40,722 nt of DNA from Phycisphaeraceae bacterium (GTDB lineage: Bacteria; Planctomycetota; Phycisphaerae; Phycisphaerales; Phycisphaeraceae): assembly GCA_028280965.1 (NCBI GenBank), contig JANQKT010000068.1, positions 1-40,722 of the forward strand, in the 5' to 3' direction. The translations under genes and the position numbers were made by a program. How positions within the stretch are numbered: the stretch's first letter is position 1; each line of letters begins with the position of its first letter. This document shows, piece by piece, positions 17,501-25,166 of the stretch. The notes under the pieces were generated by a model. That model did not search any database, was not told the DNA's origin, and saw only the letters and a program-made list of their open reading frames with translations.

Positions 17501-19190
17501 GCCAGGAGCCGGGCAGGGACGAGAGGATCCCGCCGTCGCCGTTGGCGGAGTAGACGAGCACGGTCGGCGCCGCGTTAAGCGTGAACTCCGCCCCGCCCGC
17601 CAGCTGCGGCGAGACCGCGAACGGTGTGATCTCCTCGGTCAGGTTCGTCACCTCGAGCTCGAACTCGCCGAGCAGCGCCCCGAGCAGGCTCGTCCGCCCC
17701 TGATACACCGGCGGCAGCGACAGGTCCACCAGGTCCAGGATGTTCAGGCTCTCCAGCTCCAGCAGCGTCAACTGCAGGTAATCCGTCAGGTAGAACACGC
17801 CGCGTTTGGTCTGCTCGCCGGTGACCTCGATGAAATCGATCTCGACATCGACGTCCTCCGTGCCGAGGATCGCGATCTCCGGCAGCTCGGACCACTTGCC
17901 TGTCCAGGTGTCGCCGATGGTGAGCGAGCCGTTGTCATCGAGCGCGACCGAGGTGTTGCCGCCGTTGGTGTCTTTGAAGGTCAGCGTGACGTTGAAGTCG
18001 GTCTTGACATCGACGGTCTCGCGGTAGCCGATCTCCGGGCCGTACTTGATGTCGATGAAGTCGCCGACGATCTCGGCGAAGGGCTCGGACGGGTCGAACG
18101 GGTTGACACCGATCTCTTCCTCCAGCCGCGTAAACGACTCGCCCGTCGCGAGGAACGCCGCGATACCATCCAGGTCCAGCCCGAGCCGGAGCACGGCCGA
18201 CTCGGCGGAGTAGGAGATCGTGTCGTCACTGAGCGATGTGTTGATCTTCAGGTTGCGTTCGTTGGTGTTGCCGATGAACCCGCCCTGGTCGGTGCCGAAG
18301 GGGTTGACGACCTGCACCTCGCCGATGTCCAGGCGTTTGTCCAGGCCGGTCGTCTTGTCCTTGATCTCGACGCTGATCTGCTTGTCCAGCACGTACCCGC
18401 CGTTGTCCAGGAGGCCGGCCTGCGTCTCGAAGAGCGTGTCCTCGAACATCGTAAAGGTCGGGGGGATCCCGCCCTCCTCGTTCGGGTTGCTGTCCGGGTC
18501 CAGGTCGAACTCGAACTTGAGCAGGCTCTGGTTGACGTTGATCGGGTCCGGGTTCCAGTTGGTCGTCTTGTACGGCGCGAACGGGAACAGGCCCGCCTCG
18601 ATCTTGGTTTGCAGGTCGAGGTTAAAATAGAAGTCCATGCCCGCCTCGAACGAAGGCAGGTCCACGAGTTCTTCGGTGAAGCTGCCGTCATCGACCAGGC
18701 CGAGGTTGGTCGATAGCGGCGTGAACTCGCCGACGTGGACCTGGTCGGGCACGGTGACCTGCGGGGCGTAGTTGAACGCCGAGCCGGCCTCGACGCCCGA
18801 CGCGTCGTAGTCGGCGTAGAAGATCAGGCCGGTGCTGCCGTTGATGTTGCCGGTGAACCGCGCGCCGCTGCGCGTGTCGGCGGTGACCTTGGGGACAATG
18901 ACTTTGCCGAAGACCTTGACCTCGGGGATCACCGTCGCGTTCTTCTTGCCGACGATCGTGCCCAGGCGAAAGTCCTCATCCCAATCAAAGCCCAGATCAA
19001 ACTCCCATCGGTCCGGGTCGCCGACAGGGCCCAGGCCCGAGCCGACATCGAGCGGGTTGTCGAAGGCGAAGGTCTGGGTCGTCTCCTGCCCGTAAGCAGG
19101 GGCCGACGCAAAACTCACCGCGAGCAGGCCGGCGGTCGTCAACCGCATGCCGCACCGCCCGCCGCTCAGGCCCCGTTGCCGCTTTGCCAT
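14535..19190 (-). CDS. Giant repeat exoprotein with EF-hand pair and PEP-CTERM tail
   Basis: The ATG at 19190 follows GGAGGTCGG and starts a 1551-residue protein with a Tat-free signal peptide (GMRLTTAGLLAVSFASAPAYGQ). About 530 residues of beta-rich sequence without recognised motifs follow. Then comes a long autotransporter-like beta-helix region with short repeats such as GTINLANRQNFITQGDLLNTGTI, GTLRLNG and GRFSGTLAVEGGFSPGNS, the last being the common passenger-domain terminus. Two Asp-rich loops (DMDADGDVDDADY, DLDGDGDVDDADF) and IPEPSSL with a hydrophobic segment and RRRR end it, matching the cassettes of the proteins at 2-1468 and 2256-3851. Probably a large surface structure or adhesin. 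A long antisense open frame (16521-18716) is a codon-bias shadow. Confidence 0.88.
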   Translation of the reverse strand: MAKRQRGLSGGRCGMRLTTAGLLAVSFASAPAYGQETTQTFAFDNPLDVGSGLGPVGDPDRWEFDLGFDWDEDFRLGTIVGKKNATVIPEVKVFGKVIVPKVTADTRSGARFTGNINGSTGLIFYADYDASGVEAGSAFNYAPQVTVPDQVHVGEFTPLSTNLGLVDDGSFTEELVDLPSFEAGMDFYFNLDLQTKIEAGLFPFAPYKTTNWNPDPINVNQSLLKFEFDLDPDSNPNEEGGIPPTFTMFEDTLFETQAGLLDNGGYVLDKQISVEIKDKTTGLDKRLDIGEVQVVNPFGTDQGGFIGNTNERNLKINTSLSDDTISYSAESAVLRLGLDLDGIAAFLATGESFTRLEEEIGVNPFDPSEPFAEIVGDFIDIKYGPEIGYRETVDVKTDFNVTLTFKDTNGGNTSVALDDNGSLTIGDTWTGKWSELPEIAILGTEDVDVEIDFIEVTGEQTKRGVFYLTDYLQLTLLELESLNILDLVDLSLPPVYQGRTSLLGALLGEFELEVTNLTEEITPFAVSPQLAGGAEFTLNAAPTVLVYSANGDGGILSSLPGSWRRLADGTVPTTLAGTTIFVGFDNMAQSIMATSDTDAMTLLDAGGSISGGTATITAAALQLPNHSTLRQFGGERIWDIARIANDGTIESTTAYTQFGDGSSGVLQIVGDGTIVSTFGEMSFQSNTVLQGPGHTIRFEHHQENVNFDSGPLHFLSNFVNAGTLHYLASEENSSVSLTNTETGVIHATDGSFVEFFNGTMVNAGLILADTGSTIIFNQGGTDTITAPGGTGVFRADNGSLIRFRGNIELGDLGNFIAADASRFRFEVGSGSEIDFEGEWRQASGSGEELTEFHIAEGGTLRLNGIRFPDSGGPSDPEPTQFSSFIDVVNHGTIILENGRNYLQFDPDDAQAPGVPPSPPRPVVAALNLDNQGEIIIQDDAVFGFEVEIADYSEGGATLADGQWTLEGEVPSSLFSNTQSFDPRFDALDGRAVLDISVVAVSNFENILSLTEFGDTNGDGVVNNDDDGFDITTFDTDLAINATTVTLSGKALFPYFNTVEENRGTINLANRQNFITQGDLLNTGTINIDSNARLDVQGKLTVGLGGVVNVNHVQIASNALLDFNTLEIIGGTVNTDVQAMLNEGHLTQRIQGDGYLLNSGLTIIVREDTAFAEEDADPVTTPGVLNAVDSPGFGGIARINGTIVMDGADAVFDLAKHLRYNHGTLEIRNGHVWQQTNPANDFRNAPGATMLLQAAQFIMDGTFRNDGDLTVDGDSYLKATTFTNDNGAVLTLDGVIEADLIDVRPGTTLNGSGRFSGTLAVEGGFSPGNSAGRFEIYQDLTLSDSSSVLLELDGTIAGESYDQVFVDGTATFDGQLTLDFQSNFYAPAGYEWLLVEAEASTGTFDSIARNLPDGTPPAPTPRYDASDIPVGVFNGQWLFLSYFGGDGNDLVVYVPTAVGDMDADGDVDDADYGLVFAAFTGPSAGPSSNPTADLDGDGDVDDADFALAFAGFTGPVAPVNIPEPSSLGLLTLLAMGASGRLRAGGARRRRCV

Positions 19191-19282
19191 GACCGACCTC
19201 CGCTGGTGCCGGCATGATCGCCGGCCGAGATGTACGCCCGCGTCTTGCGCAGACAAAGAACCGCCCCACTTTCCGGGACACC

Positions 19283-19301
19283 AGTATACGTGCCCGGCAC
19301 G
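19283..19301 (-). promoter_or_regulatory. Predicted promoter element of the giant exoprotein gene, with inverted repeat
   Basis: On the minus strand a -10-like TATACT lies at 19288-19283, preceded immediately by the perfect inverted repeat CGTGCC-C-GGCACG (19289-19301), in the spacer where a regulator would bind. The predicted start near 19276 leaves a leader of about 85 bases. No clear -35 is seen. Confidence 0.35.
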
Positions 19302-19370
19302 GCAGATCGAGGCCCAGGCCCGTGGAATCCAAGACTTTCTGACGGCTCACACAAACCTGTTTCGCAATAC

Positions 19371-20900
19371 TCAAACCCCGTACAGCGGCCGGAGCTTGCC
19401 CTCGAGGTGACGCATCAGCGGATCAGCGCTCAGCGGCTTGCCTGTGACGTGCTGCATCAGGTCGGCCGAGCGGTAGCGCTTGCCGTGGGCGTGGATGTTC
19501 TCATTCAGCCAATGGCGTAGCGGCGTGAAATCACCTTGTGCGAACATCGTGTCCAGATCGCCGAGTTGAGCCGCGGCCTGCTCGAAGAACTGCGCGGCGT
19601 AGAGGTTGCCCATCGTGTAGGTCGGGAAGTAGCCGATCGCGCCCATCGACCAGTGGATGTCCTGCATGCAGCCGCGGGTGTCGTTAGGCACATCCACCTT
19701 CAGGTACTCGGCGTACTTCGCGTTCCAGGCCCCCGGCAGATCATCAACACCAAGCTCGCCGTTCATCAGCAGGCGTTCGATCTCGAATCGGATCATGATG
19801 TGCAGGTTATAGGTCGCTTCGTCCGCCTCGACGCGGATCAGGCCGGGGCTGACGATGTTGGCTCCGCCATAGATGTCGTCCTTGCTAAGCATCGCAACGG
19901 CGTCGCCGAAGAATTGCGCGAGCTTGGGGCAGCACCATTCCCAGAACGCCTTGCTGCGCCCGACCTGGTTCTCCCACATCCGGCTCTGGCTCTCGTGGAT
20001 CGACAGGCCGACACTCTGGCCCATCGGCGTGCCGATGTGCGCTTCGGGCAGGCCCTGCTCGTAGATCCCGTGGCCGGACTCGTGCATCGTCGAGCCGAGC
20101 GCATCGTTGACGTTGTCTTCGTGGAAGCGTGTCGTCATGCGGATATCGTTGCAGTGCGTGCCCGAGCAGAACGGGTGGGTCGATTCATCCAGCCGTCCGC
20201 GGGCGTAGTCGAAGCCGATCGCCTCGCTGACGTCTTTGACGAACGCCTTCTGCTGATCGATCGGCAGCTTGAGCTCGTTGAACGCGTTGCTCGGGCCGGT
20301 CTTGCTGCCGAGGATGTCGTCCAGGAGCGGAACGAGCCGCTCGCGCAGCGGCGTGAAGACCTCGGCGACTGAAGCCGCGGTCATGCCCGCCTCGAAGTTG
20401 TCCGCCAGCGCATCCCAAGACTCGCCCGTGTCCCGATCCCAGCCGAAGCACTCGGCCTTCTGCTGGTTGAGTTCGACCACCTTCTCTAGCCAGGGCTTGA
20501 ACCGCGCGTAGTCATTCGCCTTGCGTGCCTCGGCCCACTCGTGCTTGGCCTGGCTGGTTATCTCGGCCAGCTCGACGACGAGCGATTCGGGCAGTTTCGT
20601 CGCCTTGTCGAAGTCCCGCCGCAGCTCCCGGAGGTTGACTGCGGATTCGCTCAGCGGCTCGCTCGTTAGCGTCGAATCGGCCTCGCATTCGCCCAGCCAC
20701 TCGCCAACCCGGGGATCGGTCTTCATCTGGTGGGTCAGCTTCGCGAGCTGGGCGAGCTGCCGGGTGCGGTGTGCAAGCCCCCTAGCGGGCATCAACGTCT
20801 CCTGGTCCCAGCCCAGCAGTGAGGCCGTCGAGCCAAGCAGGCTGACCTGCTTGACGTGGTCGATGAGTTGGTCGTAGGCGGTCGTCGTCGCGGTGATCAT
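19371..20900 (-). CDS. Carboxypeptidase, M32 (Taq) family
   Basis: The protein matches thermostable carboxypeptidase 1 throughout its normal length of about 500 residues. Numbering from the alternative TTG at 20912, the zinc motif HESGH is at 277-281 (STMHESGHGIYEQGLP). The third ligand lies in the following SIHESQSRMWEN segment. Other family blocks include LLGWDQETLMPARG near the start and IRVEADEATYNLHIMIRFEIE. It removes C-terminal residues from peptides in the cytosol using a metal ion. The start is uncertain: ATG at 20900 is preferred over TTG at 20912, and neither has a strong ribosome binding site. The gene is divergent from the ECF sigma gene. Confidence 0.94.
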   Translation of the reverse strand: MITATTTAYDQLIDHVKQVSLLGSTASLLGWDQETLMPARGLAHRTRQLAQLAKLTHQMKTDPRVGEWLGECEADSTLTSEPLSESAVNLRELRRDFDKATKLPESLVVELAEITSQAKHEWAEARKANDYARFKPWLEKVVELNQQKAECFGWDRDTGESWDALADNFEAGMTAASVAEVFTPLRERLVPLLDDILGSKTGPSNAFNELKLPIDQQKAFVKDVSEAIGFDYARGRLDESTHPFCSGTHCNDIRMTTRFHEDNVNDALGSTMHESGHGIYEQGLPEAHIGTPMGQSVGLSIHESQSRMWENQVGRSKAFWEWCCPKLAQFFGDAVAMLSKDDIYGGANIVSPGLIRVEADEATYNLHIMIRFEIERLLMNGELGVDDLPGAWNAKYAEYLKVDVPNDTRGCMQDIHWSMGAIGYFPTYTMGNLYAAQFFEQAAAQLGDLDTMFAQGDFTPLRHWLNENIHAHGKRYRSADLMQHVTGKPLSADPLMRHLEGKLRPLYGV

Positions 20901-20989
20901 GGTCGTGCTCAAAAAAACGGGAATCAGATAAACCCGGCCCGGCCGGATAGCACATACTAAACGACGGGACGCTTCAACGAGCCCAAACC

Positions 20990-21610
20990 ATGCAACTCAA
21001 TGCCGCAACATCCGACTGGCAGTGCCTGATGGCCGTGATGGCCGACACCGCGGCACCCGCAGAGCCCCGCCCCGTGGCGAACGCCGAGCACCCGCAGCTC
21101 GCCCGGGCGATCAGCGGATGCAACCACGCACGTGCTGAACTGCTACGCGAGTTTGAAGACGGCTGGTACCGCTTCTGCCTTTCGCTGCTGGGCTGCCCGG
21201 ACGCGGCGCGGGACGCGACGCAGGAGACGGCGACGCGCGTACTCCGCCAGCTGGCAACTTTCCGCGGCGCATCCCGATTGAAGACATGGACCTACTCGAT
21301 CGCGCTGAACGTCTGCCGTGAGCACCGCCGCCGCAGACGGTGGCTGGCCCTGCCCGCGGGCTGGGTGGGGCTGGACCGCACAGCCGGGCCCGCGCGACAG
21401 GCCGAGGCAAGCGAAGAGCGATCCCGCCTGCACACCCTGCTCGCGCAGCTGCCCCGACGGCAACGCGAGGCGGTGACGCTGCGTTACCTGCACCAGCTCA
21501 GCACCGCCGAGACCGCCGAGGCGATGCGTTGCGCCGAGGGCACGGTGAAGGCGACGCTCGCCAAAGCGCTGACCAGCCTCCGCGCTCAATGGGAGGGTGC
21601 CGATGCGTGA
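20990..21610 (+). CDS. ECF-type RNA polymerase sigma factor
   Basis: A 206-residue two-domain sigma-70 family protein. Region 2 covers about residues 45-115 (LLREFEDGWYRFCLSLLG, DATQETATRVLRQLATF, KTWTYSIALNVCREHRRRRR). Region 4 covers about 140-200 (LLAQLPRRQREAVTLRYLHQLSTAETAEAM, EGTVKATLAKALTSLRAQ) with its helix-turn-helix. The first 40 residues are an unrelated extension. It overlaps the next gene by 8 bases, which points to translational coupling. In known systems a membrane anti-sigma factor encoded just downstream controls such proteins; the neighbour at 21603 fits that position. A possible -10, TACTAA, lies at 20955-20960; an autoregulated ECF promoter motif was not recognised. Confidence 0.92.
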   Translation: MQLNAATSDWQCLMAVMADTAAPAEPRPVANAEHPQLARAISGCNHARAELLREFEDGWYRFCLSLLGCPDAARDATQETATRVLRQLATFRGASRLKTWTYSIALNVCREHRRRRRWLALPAGWVGLDRTAGPARQAEASEERSRLHTLLAQLPRRQREAVTLRYLHQLSTAETAEAMRCAEGTVKATLAKALTSLRAQWEGADA

Positions 21611-22208
21611 TCGTCAGACACCCAGCCTGCAGGATGCCCTGCGCGACGAACGCCGGCGCCTCGTCGGCCGGTCCTACCCCGGCGACCTCGCGGCCGACGT
21701 GCTTGAAAGCGGCACCGGCCGGGGCTGGTGCCGCCCAGCCGCCTGGGCCGCCTTTGCCTTGATCGCGTTTGGCAGCGTCGTGACGATCGGGTTGACCATC
21801 AACCGACCCAATGATGCGAACACCCTCGCCGACCACGAAGCGGGCACAAGCGAGCCCCAACCCGCTCCTGCGCCGGCTCCCGAAACAGATCAGACCCCGG
21901 ACCCCGCCCCGCCGCCGACGCAGTTCGCTGAACAAGCCGACCCAACGCCCCCAAGCCCCGGCCCAGGTGCGTATGCCCAACAAACCGCCAGTGCACCGGC
22001 GACGATCGATGCGTCGCTGGTCCCGTTTTACCGCGTGAACGGGCAGGTCCGGCTGAGCCGCCCGGGCACGCCCCAACTGCCTATCGCCATCGCGAACCGG
22101 CGCGGACACTTGTCGTTCACGGCCCCGAGCCGGGGCTCGATCGACAGGCTGATGCGGCGCACGCTCCAGCTTTCTCCCACCCCCACCCCTGAAAGGACAA
22201 CATCATGA
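21603..22208 (+). CDS. Single-pass membrane protein, probable partner or anti-sigma of the ECF factor
   Basis: The ATG at 21603 lies behind GGAGGG inside the end of the sigma gene. About 40 N-terminal residues (cytoplasmic, charged) are followed by one membrane segment (AAWAAFALIAFGSVVTIGLTI, about residues 46-66). A Pro/Ala/Glu/Thr-rich spacer of about 60 residues and a short C-terminal basic domain follow. The topology is that of a membrane anti-sigma factor, but the N-terminus lacks the zinc-binding HxxxCxxC motif of the ZAS family, so this role is inferred from position only. Its stop overlaps the next start (ATGA), making a coupled three-gene unit. Confidence 0.75.
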   Translation: MRDRQTPSLQDALRDERRRLVGRSYPGDLAADVLESGTGRGWCRPAAWAAFALIAFGSVVTIGLTINRPNDANTLADHEAGTSEPQPAPAPAPETDQTPDPAPPPTQFAEQADPTPPSPGPGAYAQQTASAPATIDASLVPFYRVNGQVRLSRPGTPQLPIAIANRRGHLSFTAPSRGSIDRLMRRTLQLSPTPTPERTTS

Positions 22209-22696
22209 CCGACTGGAAGACCCGCCTGATCCCCCTGTTCCTGGTTCTGGCATGCTGCGGCATCGTCGGGATGACCTACACCAACGTGTTCGCCGACGGC
22301 CACCGCGACGACGATGAACACGAGCACGAAGAGGACGAGCACTGGGAAGATGATGAGGAATGGGAAGAAGAATGGCACATGGAAGAGGCCATGTTCGAGA
22401 TCGAGATGATGCGCATGCACTTCGAGCTCTTCGCCGGCCTGTTCGATATGGTCCGTGATACGCATGAAGTGACCTCCGACGCGGAGCTCACAGCGATCAT
22501 GGCGGTCACCGGCGTCGAAGACCTCATCCACGAACCGGAGGACCGGGCCGAGTTCCTGGAAGGCGAGCTCGAGCACGTCGAGAACGCCGCCGTCCGCCGA
22601 ACCATCCGCGGGATGCTCGCCGAGACCTACGCGGAGCTGGAAGACACCGAGTCTGCGACCAAGCACCTGAGCGTGCTGATCCGCGGGGGGAACTAA
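22205..22696 (+). CDS. Small, very acidic His/Glu-rich exported protein
   Basis: The ATG at 22205 overlaps the preceding stop codon (ATGA). The first 30 residues are a signal peptide or anchor (LIPLFLVLACCGIVGMTYTNVFAD). Residues about 31-75 are extremely rich in Asp, Glu, His and Trp (GHRDDDEHEHEEDEHWEDDE), then methionine and histidine (EIEMMRMHFELF). The C-terminal 80 residues are helical and end in a tetratricopeptide-like segment (AETYAELEDTESATKHLSVLI). The acidic/His segment could bind divalent metal ions or act as an extracytoplasmic sensor for the ECF module; this is inference. I recognise no family. It is followed by a hairpin and then by the plus-strand terminator. Confidence 0.8.
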   Translation: MTDWKTRLIPLFLVLACCGIVGMTYTNVFADGHRDDDEHEHEEDEHWEDDEEWEEEWHMEEAMFEIEMMRMHFELFAGLFDMVRDTHEVTSDAELTAIMAVTGVEDLIHEPEDRAEFLEGELEHVENAAVRRTIRGMLAETYAELEDTESATKHLSVLIRGGN

Positions 22697-22703
22697 GGCA
22701 ATG

Positions 22704-22730
22704 AAAAAGCCCCGCATCTGAATGCGGGGC
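22704..22730 (-). terminator. Rho-independent terminator for the fba transcript
   Basis: Read on the minus strand this is a 9-bp stem (GCCCCGCAT with ATGCGGGGC) and 4-nt loop, followed by TTTTT (22708-22704). It lies about 60 bases past the fba stop codon. Confidence 0.85.
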
Positions 22731-22754
22731 CAATGGTTGTTCATCATCTTCCGA

Positions 22755-22779
22755 CCCCGCATTCACGTGCGGGGCTTTT
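22755..22779 (+). terminator. Rho-independent terminator for the ECF module
   Basis: The stem CCCCGCA/TGCGGGG (22755-22761 with 22768-22774) is followed by CTTTT. It ends the sigma-membrane protein-acidic protein operon. Its stem sequence is nearly identical to that of the opposing fba terminator. Confidence 0.8.
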
Positions 22780-22788
22780 CACTAGAAA

Positions 22789-23832
22789 TCACACCGCCGC
22801 GCCGGCGCCCAGCGTCTTGCCGACTGCGCGGAGGTCTTCGCAGGCCTCCTTGACGCGCTCGGCCATCGCCTCCTCGGCCTTCTTGAGGTACGCCCGCGGG
22901 TCGTACTGCTTCTTGACGCCAACCTCACCATCGACCTTCAGGACGCCGGCGTAGTTCTCGAACATGTGCGCCGCAACCGGGCGGGTGAAGGCGTACTGGC
23001 AGTCGGTATCAACGTTCATCTTGATCACGCCGTAGTCCAGCGTCTCATGGATCTCGGACTTCTCCGAGCCCGAGCCGCCGTGGAAGACGAGGTAGAACTT
23101 GGCGTCTCCGCCGAACCTGGCCTTGATGGCGTCTTGGCCTTCTTTGAGCAGCTTGGGCCGGAGCTTGACGGCGCCGGGCTTGTAGCTGCCGTGCACGTTG
23201 CCGAATGTCGCGGCAAACATGTAGGTGCCGTCGACTTTGCTCATCGCCTCGTAGACGCGGACCATGTCCTCGGGCGTCGTGTACAGGTGCTCTTCGGGCG
23301 TGTCCTCGGAGCCGGCGGCGCCGTCTTCCTCGCCGCCGACAACGCCGGCCTCGATCTCGATGACCTGGCCGATCTTGGCCATGCGCTCAAAGATGGGCAC
23401 GGACAGCGCCAGGTTCTCTTCCAGCGGCAGGCCCGAAGCATCAAGCATGTGGCTGTTGTACAGCGGCAGCTTGCCCTCGGCGACGCGGCGCTCGCTCTCC
23501 TCGATCAGCGGGACCATGAACGTGTCCACCGCGTCCGGCGGGCAGTGGTCGGTGTGCAGCACGATATTGACATCCAGGTTCGCCGCAGCGCGGTGGATGT
23601 GCTCGGCCAGGGAGATCGCGCCCATGACCATGTCGCCGTTGACAAGGCCCGAGGCGAACTTGCCCCCGCCGGTTGAGACCTGGATCATGCCATCCGACTT
23701 GAGTTCGGCGAAGGCCTTGAGGGCCGCGTTGGCGGTGACCATCGAGCTGACGTTGATCGCGGGGTAGGCGAACTTCTGCTCATAGGCGTTCTCGAGCATA
23801 CGGACGTAGGTTGAGTAGTCGGCGACGGGCAT
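22789..23832 (-). CDS. fba: Fructose-bisphosphate aldolase, class II
   Basis: With the ATG at 23832 behind AGGAG the protein has 347 residues, the size of the zinc-dependent class II enzyme; a longer frame to 23967 runs into argJ's promoter and is not used. Family blocks are YPAINVSSMVTANAAL, the metal-site NIVLHTDHCPPD (His96), EIEAGVVGGEEDG, FAATFGNVHGSYKPG and YLVFHGGSGSE. It interconverts fructose 1,6-bisphosphate with dihydroxyacetone phosphate and glyceraldehyde 3-phosphate in glycolysis and gluconeogenesis. The gene is divergent from argJ, and its transcript ends at the strong hairpin at 22704-22730. Confidence 0.96.
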   Translation of the reverse strand: MPVADYSTYVRMLENAYEQKFAYPAINVSSMVTANAALKAFAELKSDGMIQVSTGGGKFASGLVNGDMVMGAISLAEHIHRAAANLDVNIVLHTDHCPPDAVDTFMVPLIEESERRVAEGKLPLYNSHMLDASGLPLEENLALSVPIFERMAKIGQVIEIEAGVVGGEEDGAAGSEDTPEEHLYTTPEDMVRVYEAMSKVDGTYMFAATFGNVHGSYKPGAVKLRPKLLKEGQDAIKARFGGDAKFYLVFHGGSGSEKSEIHETLDYGVIKMNVDTDCQYAFTRPVAAHMFENYAGVLKVDGEVGVKKQYDPRAYLKKAEEAMAERVKEACEDLRAVGKTLGAGAAV

Positions 23833-23907
23833 CGCGGGCTCCTGGTGTGGGTGTTGGGTTGTAGTTTTTTGGGTGTTGGCGCCGCAGGCGGCGGCCAAGC
23901 CCGGCAT

Positions 23908-23913
23908 TATACT
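23908..23913 (+). promoter_or_regulatory. Predicted -10 of argJ
   Basis: TATACT ends 8 bases before the argJ ATG at 23922, so transcription would begin about two bases before the start codon. No -35 is obvious. No Shine-Dalgarno sequence precedes the ATG, in keeping with a leaderless message. Confidence 0.4.
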
Positions 23914-23921
23914 CTTTCGCC

Positions 23922-25166
23922 ATGCCCCCTTCACGCCCATCGTCGCTGGCCAGTGTGACCGTCCCACAAGGCTTTTTCGCAGCGGGCGGGACCTGCGGGA
24001 TCAAGGAATCGGGCAAGCCGGACCTGGCCTTGATCGCGGCGGATCGGCCGTGCTCGGCGGCGGCGTTGTTTACGACCAACCAGTTCAAGGGCGCGCCGGT
24101 GCTGGTCGGCATGCGGCACCTGGACAACCAAGGCTACGGCAGCGCGCAGGCCATCGTCTGCAACTCCGGCAACGCCAACGTCGCGACGCTGGCCAAGGGC
24201 GGCGAGCAGCACGCGGTCGATATGTGCAAAGCCGCCGCCGAGTTGGTTGGCTGCGATCCGCACGAGGTGCTGCCGGCCTCGACCGGCGTCATCGGTCGGC
24301 CGCTGCCGATCGAAGGTGTGCTCGACGGCATCCGCGGCCTCAAGCCCGCGCTGGGGCGTGGCGAAAAGCACGACACCGCCGCAGCCCAGGGCATCATGAC
24401 CACCGACCTGGTCGAGAAGTGCACGCTGCAATCGTTCGAGATCGACGGCAAGCCGTGCCACCTCGGCGGGGTCGGCAAGGGCTCGGGCATGATCGCGCCT
24501 TCGATGGCGACGATGCTGATCTTCTTCACAACCGATGTCGCGATCGAACCATCCGTGCTCCACGAAGCGCTCCGGCGCGCCAATGCCGAATCGTTCAACC
24601 GCATCTCGGTGGACAGCGATACCAGCACGAGCGATACGGTCTACCTCCTGGCCAATGGCGCAGCCGGCAACGCGCGGATTGAACAGCCCGATGGGCCCGC
24701 ATTCGACCGGTTTGTTGACGCGCTGACCGCGGCCTGCCGGGACCTTGCCGGGCAGGTCGTTGTAGATGGCGAGGGCGCGACGCGCATATTCGAAGTGCAT
24801 GTAAAGGGCTTGCCAAGCATTGAAGAAGCGGACCGGATCGGCCGGGCCGTGACCAACAGCCCGCTGGTCAAGACCGCGATCCACGGCTGCGATCCGAATT
24901 GGGGCCGGCTGGTCATGGCGGCGGGCAAAGCGGGCGTCGAACTGGACCCATCCAACTTCATGGTGTCGATCCAGGGCGTGACCGTCTTCGCTAACGGCAG
25001 CCCGACGGTGACCGAGCCCCGGCCGCTCGCAGGCTTAGCAAAAAAAATGCGGACCGACCGCGTGCGGATCACGCTAGACGCCCACCACGGGCCCGCCGAG
25101 GCGGTCTGGCTCGGCTGCGACCTGAGTCGTCAGTACATCGCGATCAACGCCGATTACACGACCTAG
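23922..25166 (+). CDS. argJ: Bifunctional glutamate N-acetyltransferase / ornithine acetyltransferase
   Basis: The 414-residue protein has the full ArgJ pattern: GFFAAGGTCGIKESGKPDLALI, NSGNANV (81-87), LPASTGVIG, and the self-cleavage site KGSGMIAPSMATML. Its Thr197 becomes the nucleophile of the beta chain. Downstream blocks are RISVDSDTSTSDT and AIHGCDPNWGRLVMAAGKAG. It recycles the acetyl group between acetylornithine and glutamate in arginine synthesis. Whether it is bi- or monofunctional cannot be settled from sequence alone. Divergent from fba; no arginine operator was recognised. One TTA codon is present near the 3' end. Confidence 0.96.
   Translation: MPPSRPSSLASVTVPQGFFAAGGTCGIKESGKPDLALIAADRPCSAAALFTTNQFKGAPVLVGMRHLDNQGYGSAQAIVCNSGNANVATLAKGGEQHAVDMCKAAAELVGCDPHEVLPASTGVIGRPLPIEGVLDGIRGLKPALGRGEKHDTAAAQGIMTTDLVEKCTLQSFEIDGKPCHLGGVGKGSGMIAPSMATMLIFFTTDVAIEPSVLHEALRRANAESFNRISVDSDTSTSDTVYLLANGAAGNARIEQPDGPAFDRFVDALTAACRDLAGQVVVDGEGATRIFEVHVKGLPSIEEADRIGRAVTNSPLVKTAIHGCDPNWGRLVMAAGKAGVELDPSNFMVSIQGVTVFANGSPTVTEPRPLAGLAKKMRTDRVRITLDAHHGPAEAVWLGCDLSRQYIAINADYTT

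Noticed and set aside
16521-18716. 731-codon open frame antisense to the giant exoprotein
   Set aside because: It mirrors the high-G+C third-position bias of the real gene, has no start site, signal or family pattern, and its translation is Arg/Val/Asp-rich noise.
22028-22762. 244-codon minus-strand frame with a strikingly hydrophobic stretch, antisense to the acidic protein
   Set aside because: The hydrophobic run is the reverse complement of GAA/GAG/GAC codons in the acidic protein; no ribosome binding site and it spans both terminators.
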